Shown: positions 1 through 5,911, numbered from the stretch's first letter. The stretch: 6,207 nt of DNA from Planctomycetia bacterium (GCA_009936695.1 JAACEA010000238.1:1-6207); one strand, 5' to 3'. The notes: generated from the letters alone by a model not told the origin. Numbers and translations: made by a program.

Positions 1-355
1 GGACGGCCGTGACGTAGCCGATGGGGTCGAGATAGGCGATGTCGATGTCCATCAGGCAGTCGTACATCCAGAATCGCTGTGGCGCCGCCCGGGGAAACGC
101 GAAGAGCATTCCCTCGTCGTCCGCGAGCGTCTCCCGCCCACCGAGGCCGATGCGGCGGCGTTCGCGCGAGAGCGAGAGCTCGAGCTTGAACTCCCGATCG
201 CCGATCCGGACGACCTCGACCCCCGCGTCCACCGGCGCGGCGGCTGGCTCGCAGCCCGCGGCCGCCATGATCGCGCCGCCCATGCCCATCAGCCCGATCA
301 TCCATTCGAGAGACAGCCGTCGACGCGGGCTCCGGGATGCATGGTGTTCGCTCAT
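1..355 (-). CDS. DUF192-family lipoprotein, partial (3' end beyond the window)
   Basis: The first 118 residues are visible and the C-terminus lies off the left edge. The N-terminus has a basic stretch (RSPRRR, residues 8-13), a hydrophobic segment (about 18-33) and a lipobox-like AAGC ending at Cys35, so it is probably an exported, lipid-anchored protein. From about residue 45 it matches the DUF192 pattern: a V-R-I-G-D/F-x-L-E-L strand, then R-x-I-G-L-G-G-R-E, then DDEGMLFAFP (79-88), FWMYDC (95-100) and MDIDIAYLD (102-110). DUF192 proteins are small, often periplasmic or secreted, and have no settled biochemical role. The ATG at 355 overlaps the gluQ stop codon in an ATGA arrangement. No Shine-Dalgarno site lies close upstream, so translation is probably coupled to gluQ. 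Family assignment is fairly sure; function is unknown. An internal Met19 start would weaken the signal peptide and is less likely. Confidence 0.85.
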   Translation of the reverse strand, partial: MSEHHASRSPRRRLSLEWMIGLMGMGGAIMAAAGCEPAAAPVDAGVEVVRIGDREFKLELSLSRERRRIGLGGRETLADDEGMLFAFPRAAPQRFWMYDCLMDIDIAYLDPIGYVTAV

Positions 356-1344
356 CGGTGCAGGAGCCATCGTCGGTCCTCGTGGGTGAATCGAAGCGGT
401 TCGGTCGTCTCTCTGGTGACCATACTCCGAAGACGAGCGTCGTCGAGCAACTCGGGAATCGCGGCCGCCGCGATCGGCGCGGGCTGCTCGATGAGCCCGC
501 ACCACCAGGCCACGAGACCGATGATCCGATCGGCGGAAACGCCCGCCGCGCGGAGGGCCTCGACGCCGGTGTCGCCGTCGCGCTTCGCGAGCCGCCGACC
601 GGTCTCGTCATGGACGATCGGCAGGTGCCACCACGTCGGATCCCCGGCGATTCCCAGGTCCTGACGCAGTCGCTGTTGTCGAGCGGCGCTGGGAAGCAGG
701 TCCGCGCCGCGAATCACGTCGGTCACGCCCTGGCGATCGTCGTCGACGACGACGGACAGCTGGTAGGCGGGTCGCCCCGCCTTGGTCCAGACGATCTGGT
801 CCCCGACCTCCGCCGCGGGATCGAATCGATGCGTGCCGAGCAGTCGGTCCCGCACGATCTCCGGTCCCGGTCGCGTCGTGACCCGGAAGTTGGTCTCGCC
901 GCCGTGAAACCGCCATGCGTCCTCGTCGGTCGGTCTGAGTTCCCGAGGAAACCGAAGCTCGCCGCCGCCGTGCGGGGCCGCCGCGGCCTCTCGGATTTCC
1001 CGACGACTCAGATTCGACGCGAAGACCAGCCGTCGCGATTCGAGGCGGCGCATCGCCTCGAAGTAGGGTTCGAGGTCGTCGGACTGCCGGGTCGCCGCGC
1101 CGTCCCAATCGAGGCCGAGCCAGTGGAGGGACGCCTCGATGGCCTCACAGGCCTCGATCGAGGTGCGACTCGCATCGAGATCCTCGTGCCGGAGGATCAC
1201 GCGCCACCCGGCTCGCCGCCCCATCGCCCAGGCGAGAAGCAGCGAGCGGACGTTGCCGAGGTGAAGGTCGCCGGTCGGGCTCGGTGCGAGGCGGGTCGTT
1301 CGCTTCGACTCGAGTCGCTCGGGATGGAGGGAGTCGTCCGGCAT
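352..1344 (-). CDS. gluQ: Glutamyl-Q tRNA(Asp) synthetase (truncated GluRS paralogue)
   Basis: This is a 330-residue class I synthetase catalytic domain without an anticodon-binding domain, the hallmark of GluQRS. The family activates glutamate and attaches it to queuosine at position 34 of tRNA(Asp). Visible motifs: APSPTGDLHLGN (20-31, the HIGH-type signature), LRHEDLDASR (51-60), RPAYQLSVVVDD (191-202), VIRGADLLPSAARQ (210-223) and GRRLAKRDG (249-257, the KMSKS equivalent). The usual zinc-binding CxC before SR(K/R)EI reads ASNLSRREI at about 109-117, and the later YPGTCR-type site reads FPRELR. The only two cysteines lie elsewhere, so the zinc site appears lost. I chose the ATG at 1344 because it puts the HIGH motif near the N-terminus as usual; an in-frame TTG at 1410 would add 22 unsupported residues. 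No close Shine-Dalgarno is seen, although GAGGT lies 13 nt upstream. The stop overlaps the next gene by 4 nt. Confidence 0.92.
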   Translation of the reverse strand: MPDDSLHPERLESKRTTRLAPSPTGDLHLGNVRSLLLAWAMGRRAGWRVILRHEDLDASRTSIEACEAIEASLHWLGLDWDGAATRQSDDLEPYFEAMRRLESRRLVFASNLSRREIREAAAAPHGGGELRFPRELRPTDEDAWRFHGGETNFRVTTRPGPEIVRDRLLGTHRFDPAAEVGDQIVWTKAGRPAYQLSVVVDDDRQGVTDVIRGADLLPSAARQQRLRQDLGIAGDPTWWHLPIVHDETGRRLAKRDGDTGVEALRAAGVSADRIIGLVAWWCGLIEQPAPIAAAAIPELLDDARLRSMVTRETTEPLRFTHEDRRWLLHR

Positions 1345-1372
1345 CGGGGGTATAGTGACCTCATTGACGGGA

Positions 1373-1390
1373 CGAGGTGCGGGCACCTCG
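1373..1390. promoter_or_regulatory. Perfect 8+2+8 bp palindrome in a divergent intergenic region
   Basis: CGAGGTGC and GCACCTCG are exact reverse complements separated by GG. The element sits in the 89-nt gap between the divergent gluQ and pterin dehydratase genes, about 43 nt before the dehydratase start. A TTGACG hexamer (1364-1369), one mismatch from the -35 consensus, lies just upstream on the plus strand, but no good -10 follows at standard spacing. A TATAGT (1351-1356) would instead place the palindrome in the 5' leader as a 7-bp hairpin with a CGGG loop. A dimeric-repressor operator and a leader hairpin are both possible. The repeat itself is certain; the regulatory role is inferred. 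Confidence 0.45.
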
Positions 1391-1424
1391 AGGAGATGAA
1401 CCGGAACCAACTCGCGGCGACAGC

Positions 1425-1428
1425 AGGA
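1425..1428 (+). promoter_or_regulatory. Shine-Dalgarno site of the pterin dehydratase gene
   Basis: AGGA lies 5 nt before the ATG at 1434 and supports that start over an upstream in-frame ATG at 1377, which would read through the palindrome region. Confidence 0.6.
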
Positions 1429-1433
1429 ACACC

Positions 1434-1721
1434 ATGGTCGAGAAACTCACCGAAGCGGAAATCGAAGCGGGCCTTGTCGAACGGGCCGAATGGTCGCTGA
1501 GCGGCGATTCGATCCAGAGGACGTTCACCTTCGGGGACTTTCTCGGCTCGATCGACTTCGTGAACCGCATCGGGGCGCGGGCGGGGGAGGCCCAGCACCA
1601 CCCCGACATCCTGATCCGCTACGCCAAGGTGACGCTGACGCTGTCCACCCACGACGCCGGCGGGCTGTCCGAGAAGGACTTCGCCTTCGCGGCGGACTGT
1701 GATCGGCTCTACACCGGCTGA
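1434..1721 (+). CDS. phhB: 4a-hydroxytetrahydrobiopterin dehydratase (PCD/DCoH family)
   Basis: A 95-residue protein, the normal length for the pterin-4a-carbinolamine dehydratase family. Members dehydrate 4a-hydroxytetrahydropterin, the product of aromatic amino acid hydroxylases, and so help recycle the cofactor. The active-site signature is complete: AQHHPD (53-58), Tyr63, then KVTLTLSTHD (65-74) with His73, and GLSEKDFAFA (77-86). The N-terminal L-T-E-A-E-I and W20-S-L segments also fit the family. The ATG at 1434 is supported by an AGGA site 5 nt upstream. The gene is divergent from gluQ and convergent with mcsB, 17 nt away, so it is probably monocistronic. No aromatic hydroxylase gene is in the window, so its physiological substrate here is open; many bacterial homologues occur without one. 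The symbol phhB follows the usual family name and does not imply a phenylalanine hydroxylase operon. Confidence 0.94.
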   Translation: MVEKLTEAEIEAGLVERAEWSLSGDSIQRTFTFGDFLGSIDFVNRIGARAGEAQHHPDILIRYAKVTLTLSTHDAGGLSEKDFAFAADCDRLYTG

Positions 1722-1738
1722 CCGGTCGCGGGGACGAA

Positions 1739-2821
1739 TCAACCGCCGAGTTCGTGGCGGACGAGTGCGGCCCGTCGTCTGCGGGTCCGTTCATCGTCGA
1801 GCATGCGATCCTCACCCACCGGTTCCAACGCCGTGTCGTCGATGCTGTCGGGTCGGATGCGCCGGAGATGCGCCGGCTGGACCTCGAGAAACAGACGCTG
1901 GACCGTGCCGAGTGGCACGTCGGGCAGCAGTCCGAGCGCGATGCCGAGTCGGACCCTGCTCAGATGCTTCATCGATTCCTCGATGCCGAGCAGTCTGGCC
2001 GATCGAAGCGTTCCGAGGGCTCGATGGACCCGGTCCTCGAGCAGCGTGGCGCTCCGCTCGACGAGGATGTCCCGTGCCATTCGCTCGTAGGCGACGATCC
2101 GGGGCACGACCTCGCCGACGAAGGTCGCGAGCAGATCCGTCTCCGAGACGCCGAGGGTGAGCTGGTTGCTCACCTGGTAGAAGTCCCCGCTGCTGTCCGA
2201 GCCCTCGCCATAGAAACCGCGGACCGCGAGATCGAGATCGTTCGAGGCCCGGCGGAGCCGCTCCAGTTCGTTGGTGAGCCGGAGCCCCGGAAGATGGAGC
2301 ATCACCGAGAAGCGGATCGCGGTGCCGACGTTCGTGGGGCACGCCGTGAGATAGCCCCATCGTGGATGCACCGCGATGTCCGCGTGCTTTTCAAGACGTC
2401 GGTCGAACTCGACGGCTCGCCGCCAAGCCTCCTCCAGCTCGAGCCCGGGGAGCAGGACCTGCATCCGAAGATGGTCCTCCTCGTTCACCATCACGCTGAG
2501 TTGCTCGTCGTCCGCGATGGCGACCGCCCGAGGCGAGACCGACTCGATGAACTGCCGGGACACCAGATGCCGCTCGAAGAGCAGCCTCCGGTCCTCCGAG
2601 GTCGACTGTTGCAGATCGATCCAGACCAGGCCTTCGCCGCGTTCGGACGCGAACGGAAGGCTTCGGACCAACTGGAGGATCTCGCGTCGCTGCGTGTCGC
2701 TGGCCTGGTTGACGAACGGCAGGCCCGTGAGATTCCTCGCGAGTCTCGCTCGACTCGATACGACCACGTCGGCGTCGGGGCCGGAGTGTTCGATCCAGGG
2801 GCCGGTCTGCTTCAGATTCAT
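1739..2821 (-). CDS. mcsB: Protein arginine kinase McsB
   Basis: A 360-residue phosphagen-kinase-fold protein, close to the length of Bacillus McsB. The family phosphorylates arginine side chains of proteins, in Firmicutes labelling them for ClpCP degradation. Visible motifs: SSRARLARNL (22-31, nucleotide-binding arginines), VNEEDHLRMQ (112-121, catalytic acidic pair Glu114/Glu115), CPTNVGTAIRFSVMLHLP (161-178) and GFYGEGSDSSGDFYQVSNQ (202-220). Asp209 stands where the family usually has Glu (GEG[TS]E), a conservative change in the substrate loop. The C-terminal RDxxRA motif, linked to allosteric phosphoarginine binding, appears here as TRRRRA (346-351), so the Arg-Asp pair is not conserved. 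The ATG at 2821 gives the standard N-terminus WIEHSGPDADVV. Longer in-frame starts would run back through mcsA. It follows mcsA by 25 nt without a clear Shine-Dalgarno, implying co-expression. Confidence 0.96.
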   Translation of the reverse strand: MNLKQTGPWIEHSGPDADVVVSSRARLARNLTGLPFVNQASDTQRREILQLVRSLPFASERGEGLVWIDLQQSTSEDRRLLFERHLVSRQFIESVSPRAVAIADDEQLSVMVNEEDHLRMQVLLPGLELEEAWRRAVEFDRRLEKHADIAVHPRWGYLTACPTNVGTAIRFSVMLHLPGLRLTNELERLRRASNDLDLAVRGFYGEGSDSSGDFYQVSNQLTLGVSETDLLATFVGEVVPRIVAYERMARDILVERSATLLEDRVHRALGTLRSARLLGIEESMKHLSRVRLGIALGLLPDVPLGTVQRLFLEVQPAHLRRIRPDSIDDTALEPVGEDRMLDDERTRRRRAALVRHELGG

Positions 2822-2846
2822 CGGCGGAAATGCTCTCGGTGTTCGA

Positions 2847-3359
2847 TCAACCGCGGGCCTCGTCGGCGGTGAGCGTGTTGAGCCGATCCCGAAGATCGGC
2901 GGCTCGTTCGTACTGTTCGCTGGCCACCGCTCGGTCGAGTTCCTCGATGAGGCTTCGACGGAGGGCCTGGAGATCCACCAGATCCGAGGATCGATCGGGC
3001 ACCCGGCCGACGTGTGCATTCGCGCCGTTCTGGCTCCGCGCGATGACCGCCTCCAACTGCCTCGCGAACGACTCGTAGCAGTCGGGACATCCGAGCAACC
3101 CGGTCTTCCGGAATCGGGCGAAGGTGGCGCCGCAGTGTTCGCACGCGGTCGGACGCTCGGCCCGGCGGGGCGTGGGCTTCTCCCCCGGGGGCGGCATCGT
3201 CGCGAACTGGGTGAGCAATTCCGTCACGGGCGCCGACTGCGGCACCTGGAATCCCGCCTCGACCGCATGCTCGCGGCAGAGGTGAACGTCCCGGCCGGCC
3301 TCGACGTCGATCTCGTGGACCTCGGCGGGCTGATCGCATTTGTCGCACTTCGTGTTCAT
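2847..3359 (-). CDS. mcsA: McsA, zinc-finger and UVR-domain activator of McsB
   Basis: A 170-residue protein built like McsA. A first zinc module has Cys5-x2-Cys8 and Cys28-x2-His31 (last ligand His rather than Cys), and a second has Cys73-x2-Cys76 and Cys91-x2-Cys94 with FARFRKTGLLGC between the pairs. An NGANAHVGRVP segment (111-121) corresponds to the SGNTVHAGKIP-type linker in Bacillus. A C-terminal UVR motif follows (about 130-163, LRRSLIEELDRAVASEQYE onward), predicted helical. McsA binds and activates the kinase McsB, encoded 25 nt downstream. I prefer the ATG at 3359, which puts the first CxxC at residue 5 as in homologues. A GTG at 3371 is in frame but adds only MITG and has no better ribosome site. 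An 80-nt gap separates it from kdsA upstream on the same strand, so mcsAB may have its own promoter, though I cannot identify one. Confidence 0.94.
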   Translation of the reverse strand: MNTKCDKCDQPAEVHEIDVEAGRDVHLCREHAVEAGFQVPQSAPVTELLTQFATMPPPGEKPTPRRAERPTACEHCGATFARFRKTGLLGCPDCYESFARQLEAVIARSQNGANAHVGRVPDRSSDLVDLQALRRSLIEELDRAVASEQYERAADLRDRLNTLTADEARG

Positions 3360-3439
3360 ACCTGTGATCACGATAGCCGCTGGGACCGTGGGAAGGCCAT
3401 AGGACGACGAAAGTTCGTGTGGCCGGCCGCGAAGTCGCC

Positions 3440-4300
3440 TCAGGCGTCCAGGACCGCTCGAATCCGGGTCAGCGTGCCGATCAGGTCGACCGCGACGTCG
3501 ATGGGCATCACCGTGGCCCGGTCGCTGCGTGCCGTCGCCGGATCGAGGTGGGTCTCGAGGAACACCGCGGAAATGCCGGCGGCGACCGCCGCCCGGGCCA
3601 GCAGGGGCCCGCGATCGGGCCTTCCGCCGCTCATGTCGCCTTCACCGCCCGGGAGTTGGGTGGAGTGCGTGACGTCGAAGCAGGTCGGCGCAGCGAAGTC
3701 GGCCGCGATCTCCCGAAGATCGCCCAGACCGACGAAGTCCGTGACCAGTCGGTGGTACCCGAAGAACGTCCCGCGTTCGGTGGCCATCATTCGACGGCAG
3801 CCGGATTCCGACAACTTCTCGAGGACGTTTCGCATTTCGCTCGGGGCGAGGAACTGGCCCTTCTTCACCGACACCGCACTGCGGGTGATGCCGCATGCGA
3901 CGAGAAGATCCGTCTGGCGGCACAGGAACGCGGGGATCTGCAGAATGTCGACGACCTCCGAGGCGGGCATCGCCTGGGCCGCCTCGTGAACGTCGGTGAG
4001 CAGGGGCAGGTCGAGTTCGCGGCCGACCAGTTCGAGCTGTCGGAGGCCTCGCTCGAGGCCCGGGCCCCGGTCCGATCGGATGCTCGAGCGGTTCGCCTTG
4101 TCGAAGCTCGCCTTGAACACGAGCATCGCCCCAGCGGCCTCACAGGCCGCCTTCATCTTCTCCGCGATCCGGAGGTTCACGTCGTCCGACTCCAGCACGC
4201 AGGGACCTGCGATCACGAGCAGCGGACGGCTTGGAACGATGGGGCCCAGATCCCACCAGGCGTGAAGTCGATCCTTGGGGGTGGTGATGTCTTCAGTCAT
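3440..4300 (-). CDS. kdsA: 3-deoxy-8-phosphooctulonate synthase, metal-dependent type
   Basis: A 286-residue KdsA. It condenses phosphoenolpyruvate with arabinose 5-phosphate to give Kdo-8-phosphate, the precursor of Kdo in the LPS inner core, in the cytoplasm. Visible motifs: VIAGPCVLES (29-38), KASFDKANRSSIRSDRGPG (63-81), LTDVHE (101-106), DILQIPAFLCRQTDLL (118-133), VKKGQFLAP (145-153), ATERGTFFGY (173-182), DVTHSTQLPGG (209-219) and FLETHLDP (247-254). Cys34 replaces the Asn of the E. coli-type enzyme, and His212, Glu249 and Asp260 match the other metal ligands of the Aquifex-type enzyme, so this is the metal-dependent class. After Asp260 the usual Gly-Pro-Asn stretch is Arg-Ala-Thr, and THLDP replaces the usual HPxP. 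The ATG at 4300 gives the family length; the frame stays open upstream to 4537 but that part has no family resemblance. No clear Shine-Dalgarno. It lies upstream of mcsA on the same strand. Confidence 0.97.
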   Translation of the reverse strand: MTEDITTPKDRLHAWWDLGPIVPSRPLLVIAGPCVLESDDVNLRIAEKMKAACEAAGAMLVFKASFDKANRSSIRSDRGPGLERGLRQLELVGRELDLPLLTDVHEAAQAMPASEVVDILQIPAFLCRQTDLLVACGITRSAVSVKKGQFLAPSEMRNVLEKLSESGCRRMMATERGTFFGYHRLVTDFVGLGDLREIAADFAAPTCFDVTHSTQLPGGEGDMSGGRPDRGPLLARAAVAAGISAVFLETHLDPATARSDRATVMPIDVAVDLIGTLTRIRAVLDA

Positions 4301-4427
4301 GAGGGGGCTCGGAACGTGAATCTCAAAGTGGGGCCACGGCGGGCTGTCCGATAACCCTTGGCCATCGGGATGCAGGCGACGTGGACAAACCAAACCGAAC
4401 GATCGAGCGTACCGAACCTCAGAAAGG

Positions 4428-4448
4428 CTCGCATTCATCCGATGCGAG
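4428..4448. promoter_or_regulatory. 7-bp inverted repeat with 7-nt spacer in a divergent intergenic region
   Basis: CTCGCAT (4428-4434) and ATGCGAG (4442-4448) are exact reverse complements around a 7-nt spacer. It lies in the 206-nt gap between kdsA and the DUF1444 gene, 58 nt before the latter's start. No T-tract follows, so an intrinsic terminator is unlikely; an operator or a leader hairpin is possible. I found no convincing -35/-10 pair on either strand of 4301-4506. The repeat is certain; its function is a guess. Confidence 0.3.
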
Positions 4449-4493
4449 ACAAGGACACGATCTGGTGCGACCACTCTTCCGGTCCGCCCGTGC

Positions 4494-4500
4494 GAGGAGG
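4494..4500 (+). promoter_or_regulatory. Strong Shine-Dalgarno site of the DUF1444 gene
   Basis: GAGGAGG sits 6 nt before the ATG at 4507. It fixes that start over an in-frame GTG at 4381, which would add 42 residues with no family resemblance. It is the best ribosome-binding site in the window. Confidence 0.8.
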
Positions 4501-4506
4501 CCTTCG

Positions 4507-5295
4507 ATGTCGGTATTGCCAAGAGAACCCGAAGCATTCGGTGAACAGGTCCTCGCGATCCTGCTTCGCCAGTGGCCCGGTCACGAGGCGACGCTCACCG
4601 GCCCGTTCGATCTCGTGGTCGACGGGCGACATCTCGGTCTGCAGAACCTGTATCGCATGGTGCTTGGTTCCCCGGATCGTGGCACCGAGATCGTCGAGGA
4701 CTACTTCGAGAAGATCTTCAGTGGCGACGAAGTCGGATCCGCCCCGATTCCATGGGAGCTGGCCAAGGCCCGGGTCATGCCGCGGATCCAGCCGGAGTCG
4801 ATCTTCCAGCAGCTCGATCGAGCCCAGGTCGCGCACGTCCCGTGGGTCAATGGAACGGTCATCGTGTTCGTCGTCGACATGCCCCAGGTCACGGTCTCGA
4901 TCACCCTCGAGCAGGTCGTCCGCTGGGGAACCAGCATGGACGAGCTCGACGAACTCGCGCGGGCCAACCTCGAACGCTACTCGCCCGATCTGCAGATCCA
5001 GTTGATCGAGAGCGAGGACGGCGGCAAGGCCGCGATCCTCGGCGAACATGATGGATACGACGCGGCTCGGGTCCTGCTGGGCCGGCTGCACGAACGACTC
5101 GCGCCGGAACTCGATGGAGACTTCCTCGTCGCCATGCCCTCCCGCGACATGTTCGTGGCGATGACCGCGAATCCCGAGGGATTCGTGGAGCGGCTTCGCA
5201 AGCGCGTCGACCAGGACTACCGAAGACTCCCGTATCCGATCACGCGAGAACTCTTTCTCGTCACGCGGGACGGGGTCGCGGGCACCGCCGCCTGA
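4507..5295 (+). CDS. DUF1444 family protein (YtpQ-like)
   Basis: A 262-residue cytoplasmic-looking protein with no signal peptide or membrane segment. It resembles the DUF1444 family (Bacillus YtpQ) over its length. An N-terminal helical part (7-70, ending in EDYFEKIF) is followed by VMPRIQPESIF (90-100), a beta-rich part ending in VVDMPQVTVSITLEQVVRWG (122-141), the helix MDELDELARANLE (144-156), and the most diagnostic stretch: HDGYDAARVL (181-190), DFLVAMPSRDMFVAM (205-219) and ITRELFLVTRDG (245-256). The family's biochemical function is not established and I infer none. The gene is divergent from kdsA and convergent with trpG, 17 nt away, so it is probably transcribed alone. The start is set by a GAGGAGG site 6 nt upstream. 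Confidence 0.85.
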   Translation: MSVLPREPEAFGEQVLAILLRQWPGHEATLTGPFDLVVDGRHLGLQNLYRMVLGSPDRGTEIVEDYFEKIFSGDEVGSAPIPWELAKARVMPRIQPESIFQQLDRAQVAHVPWVNGTVIVFVVDMPQVTVSITLEQVVRWGTSMDELDELARANLERYSPDLQIQLIESEDGGKAAILGEHDGYDAARVLLGRLHERLAPELDGDFLVAMPSRDMFVAMTANPEGFVERLRKRVDQDYRRLPYPITRELFLVTRDGVAGTAA

Positions 5296-5312
5296 ACCGG
5301 CTCTCCCGATGA

Positions 5313-5891
5313 TCAGCCGAGCTGGAGGAAGTTCGCCAGCAGACGCGGCCCCTCGGTGGTGAGAAAACTCTCCGGATGGAACTGCACGCCCTCGACCGGC
5401 GGACCGTCGCCGCACCGCCGGAGTCCCATCACCATTCCGTCCTCGAGCCAGGCCGAGACCTTCCATCCCGACGGGACGGTGTCGCGATCCACCACCAGCG
5501 AGTGGTACCGCGTCGCCTGAAACGGGTCGGAAAGCCCTGCAAAGACGCCTTGGGAGTCATGGTGCACCATGGAGGTCTTTCCGTGGACCGGGATCTCGTT
5601 CCGACGGACGACCATGCCGTGCAGATCACCGATGGTCTGGTGACCGAGGCAGACGCCGAGGATCGGGATCCGCCCCTGGAGTCGATCGATGATCGCCGCA
5701 CTCACACCTGCCTCCTTCGGGGTGCACGGTCCCGGGGAGATCACCAGATGGCTCGGGTCGAGCGCCACCGCCTCGTCCGGCGTGATCCGGTCGTTCCGCA
5801 CCACGTGGATCGGCAGCGATGCGTCGATCTCGCCGAAGCGTTGCACGAGGTTGAACGTGAATGAATCGTAGTTGTCGATGAGCAGGAGCAT
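5313..5891 (-). CDS. trpG: Anthranilate/aminodeoxychorismate synthase glutamine amidotransferase subunit (TrpG/PabA)
   Basis: A 192-residue class I glutamine amidotransferase, the standard length for free-standing TrpG/PabA. It releases ammonia from glutamine for a chorismate-using partner, TrpE (anthranilate, tryptophan pathway) or PabB (aminodeoxychorismate, folate pathway). The catalytic triad is present: Cys81 in GVCLGHQ (79-85), His172 and Glu174 in VQFHPES (169-175). Other family marks are LLLIDNYDSFTFNL (2-15), ISPGPCTP (51-58), HGKTSMVHH (103-111) and RYHSLVV (128-134). The ATG at 5891 starts right at the conserved first strand. It lies 20 nt after an unrecognised gene with no Shine-Dalgarno, so they are likely co-transcribed. 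No trpE or pabB partner is in the window, and sequence alone does not separate the two roles; one subunit may serve both. Confidence 0.95.
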   Translation of the reverse strand: MLLLIDNYDSFTFNLVQRFGEIDASLPIHVVRNDRITPDEAVALDPSHLVISPGPCTPKEAGVSAAIIDRLQGRIPILGVCLGHQTIGDLHGMVVRRNEIPVHGKTSMVHHDSQGVFAGLSDPFQATRYHSLVVDRDTVPSGWKVSAWLEDGMVMGLRRCGDGPPVEGVQFHPESFLTTEGPRLLANFLQLG

Positions 5892-5911
5892 GCGGGGGCG
5901 GCCCGATCGCG

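Noticed and set aside
337..1500. Open frame (387 codons) on the plus strand opposite gluQ
   Set aside because: It is antisense to a gene with complete synthetase motifs, has no family resemblance, and overlaps the start of the pterin dehydratase gene.
1713..1726. Small inverted repeat ACCGG-CTGA-CCGGT at the pterin dehydratase stop codon
   Set aside because: The stem is only 5 bp and no T-tract follows, so it is not supportable as a terminator, although its place between convergent genes is suggestive.
1754..2872. Long open frame (372 codons) on the plus strand opposite mcsB and part of mcsA
   Set aside because: It mirrors the codon structure of a clearly conserved gene in GC-rich DNA, and its translation is Arg/Glu/Asp-rich with no recognisable family. 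It is treated as an antisense shadow.
3364..3371. GTGATCAC palindrome just upstream of the mcsA start
   Set aside because: An 8-bp palindrome is common by chance, and it does not match the direct-repeat CtsR operator that controls mcsAB in Firmicutes.
3421..3428. GGCCGGCC palindrome between kdsA and mcsA
   Set aside because: Expected by chance in such GC-rich DNA; no other feature supports a role.
2376..3989. Very long open frame (537 codons) on the plus strand opposite mcsB, mcsA and kdsA
   Set aside because: It spans three well-supported genes on the other strand and their gaps. The translation is Arg/Ser-rich and low in complexity, as expected from GC-rich antisense frames.
5298..5319. 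CGGCT and AGCCG arms between the convergent DUF1444 and trpG genes
   Set aside because: The stem is 5 bp with a 12-nt loop and no T-tract; likely chance.
4435..5466. Open frame (343 codons) on the minus strand opposite the DUF1444 gene
   Set aside because: The plus-strand frame has family motifs and a strong ribosome-binding site; this frame has neither.
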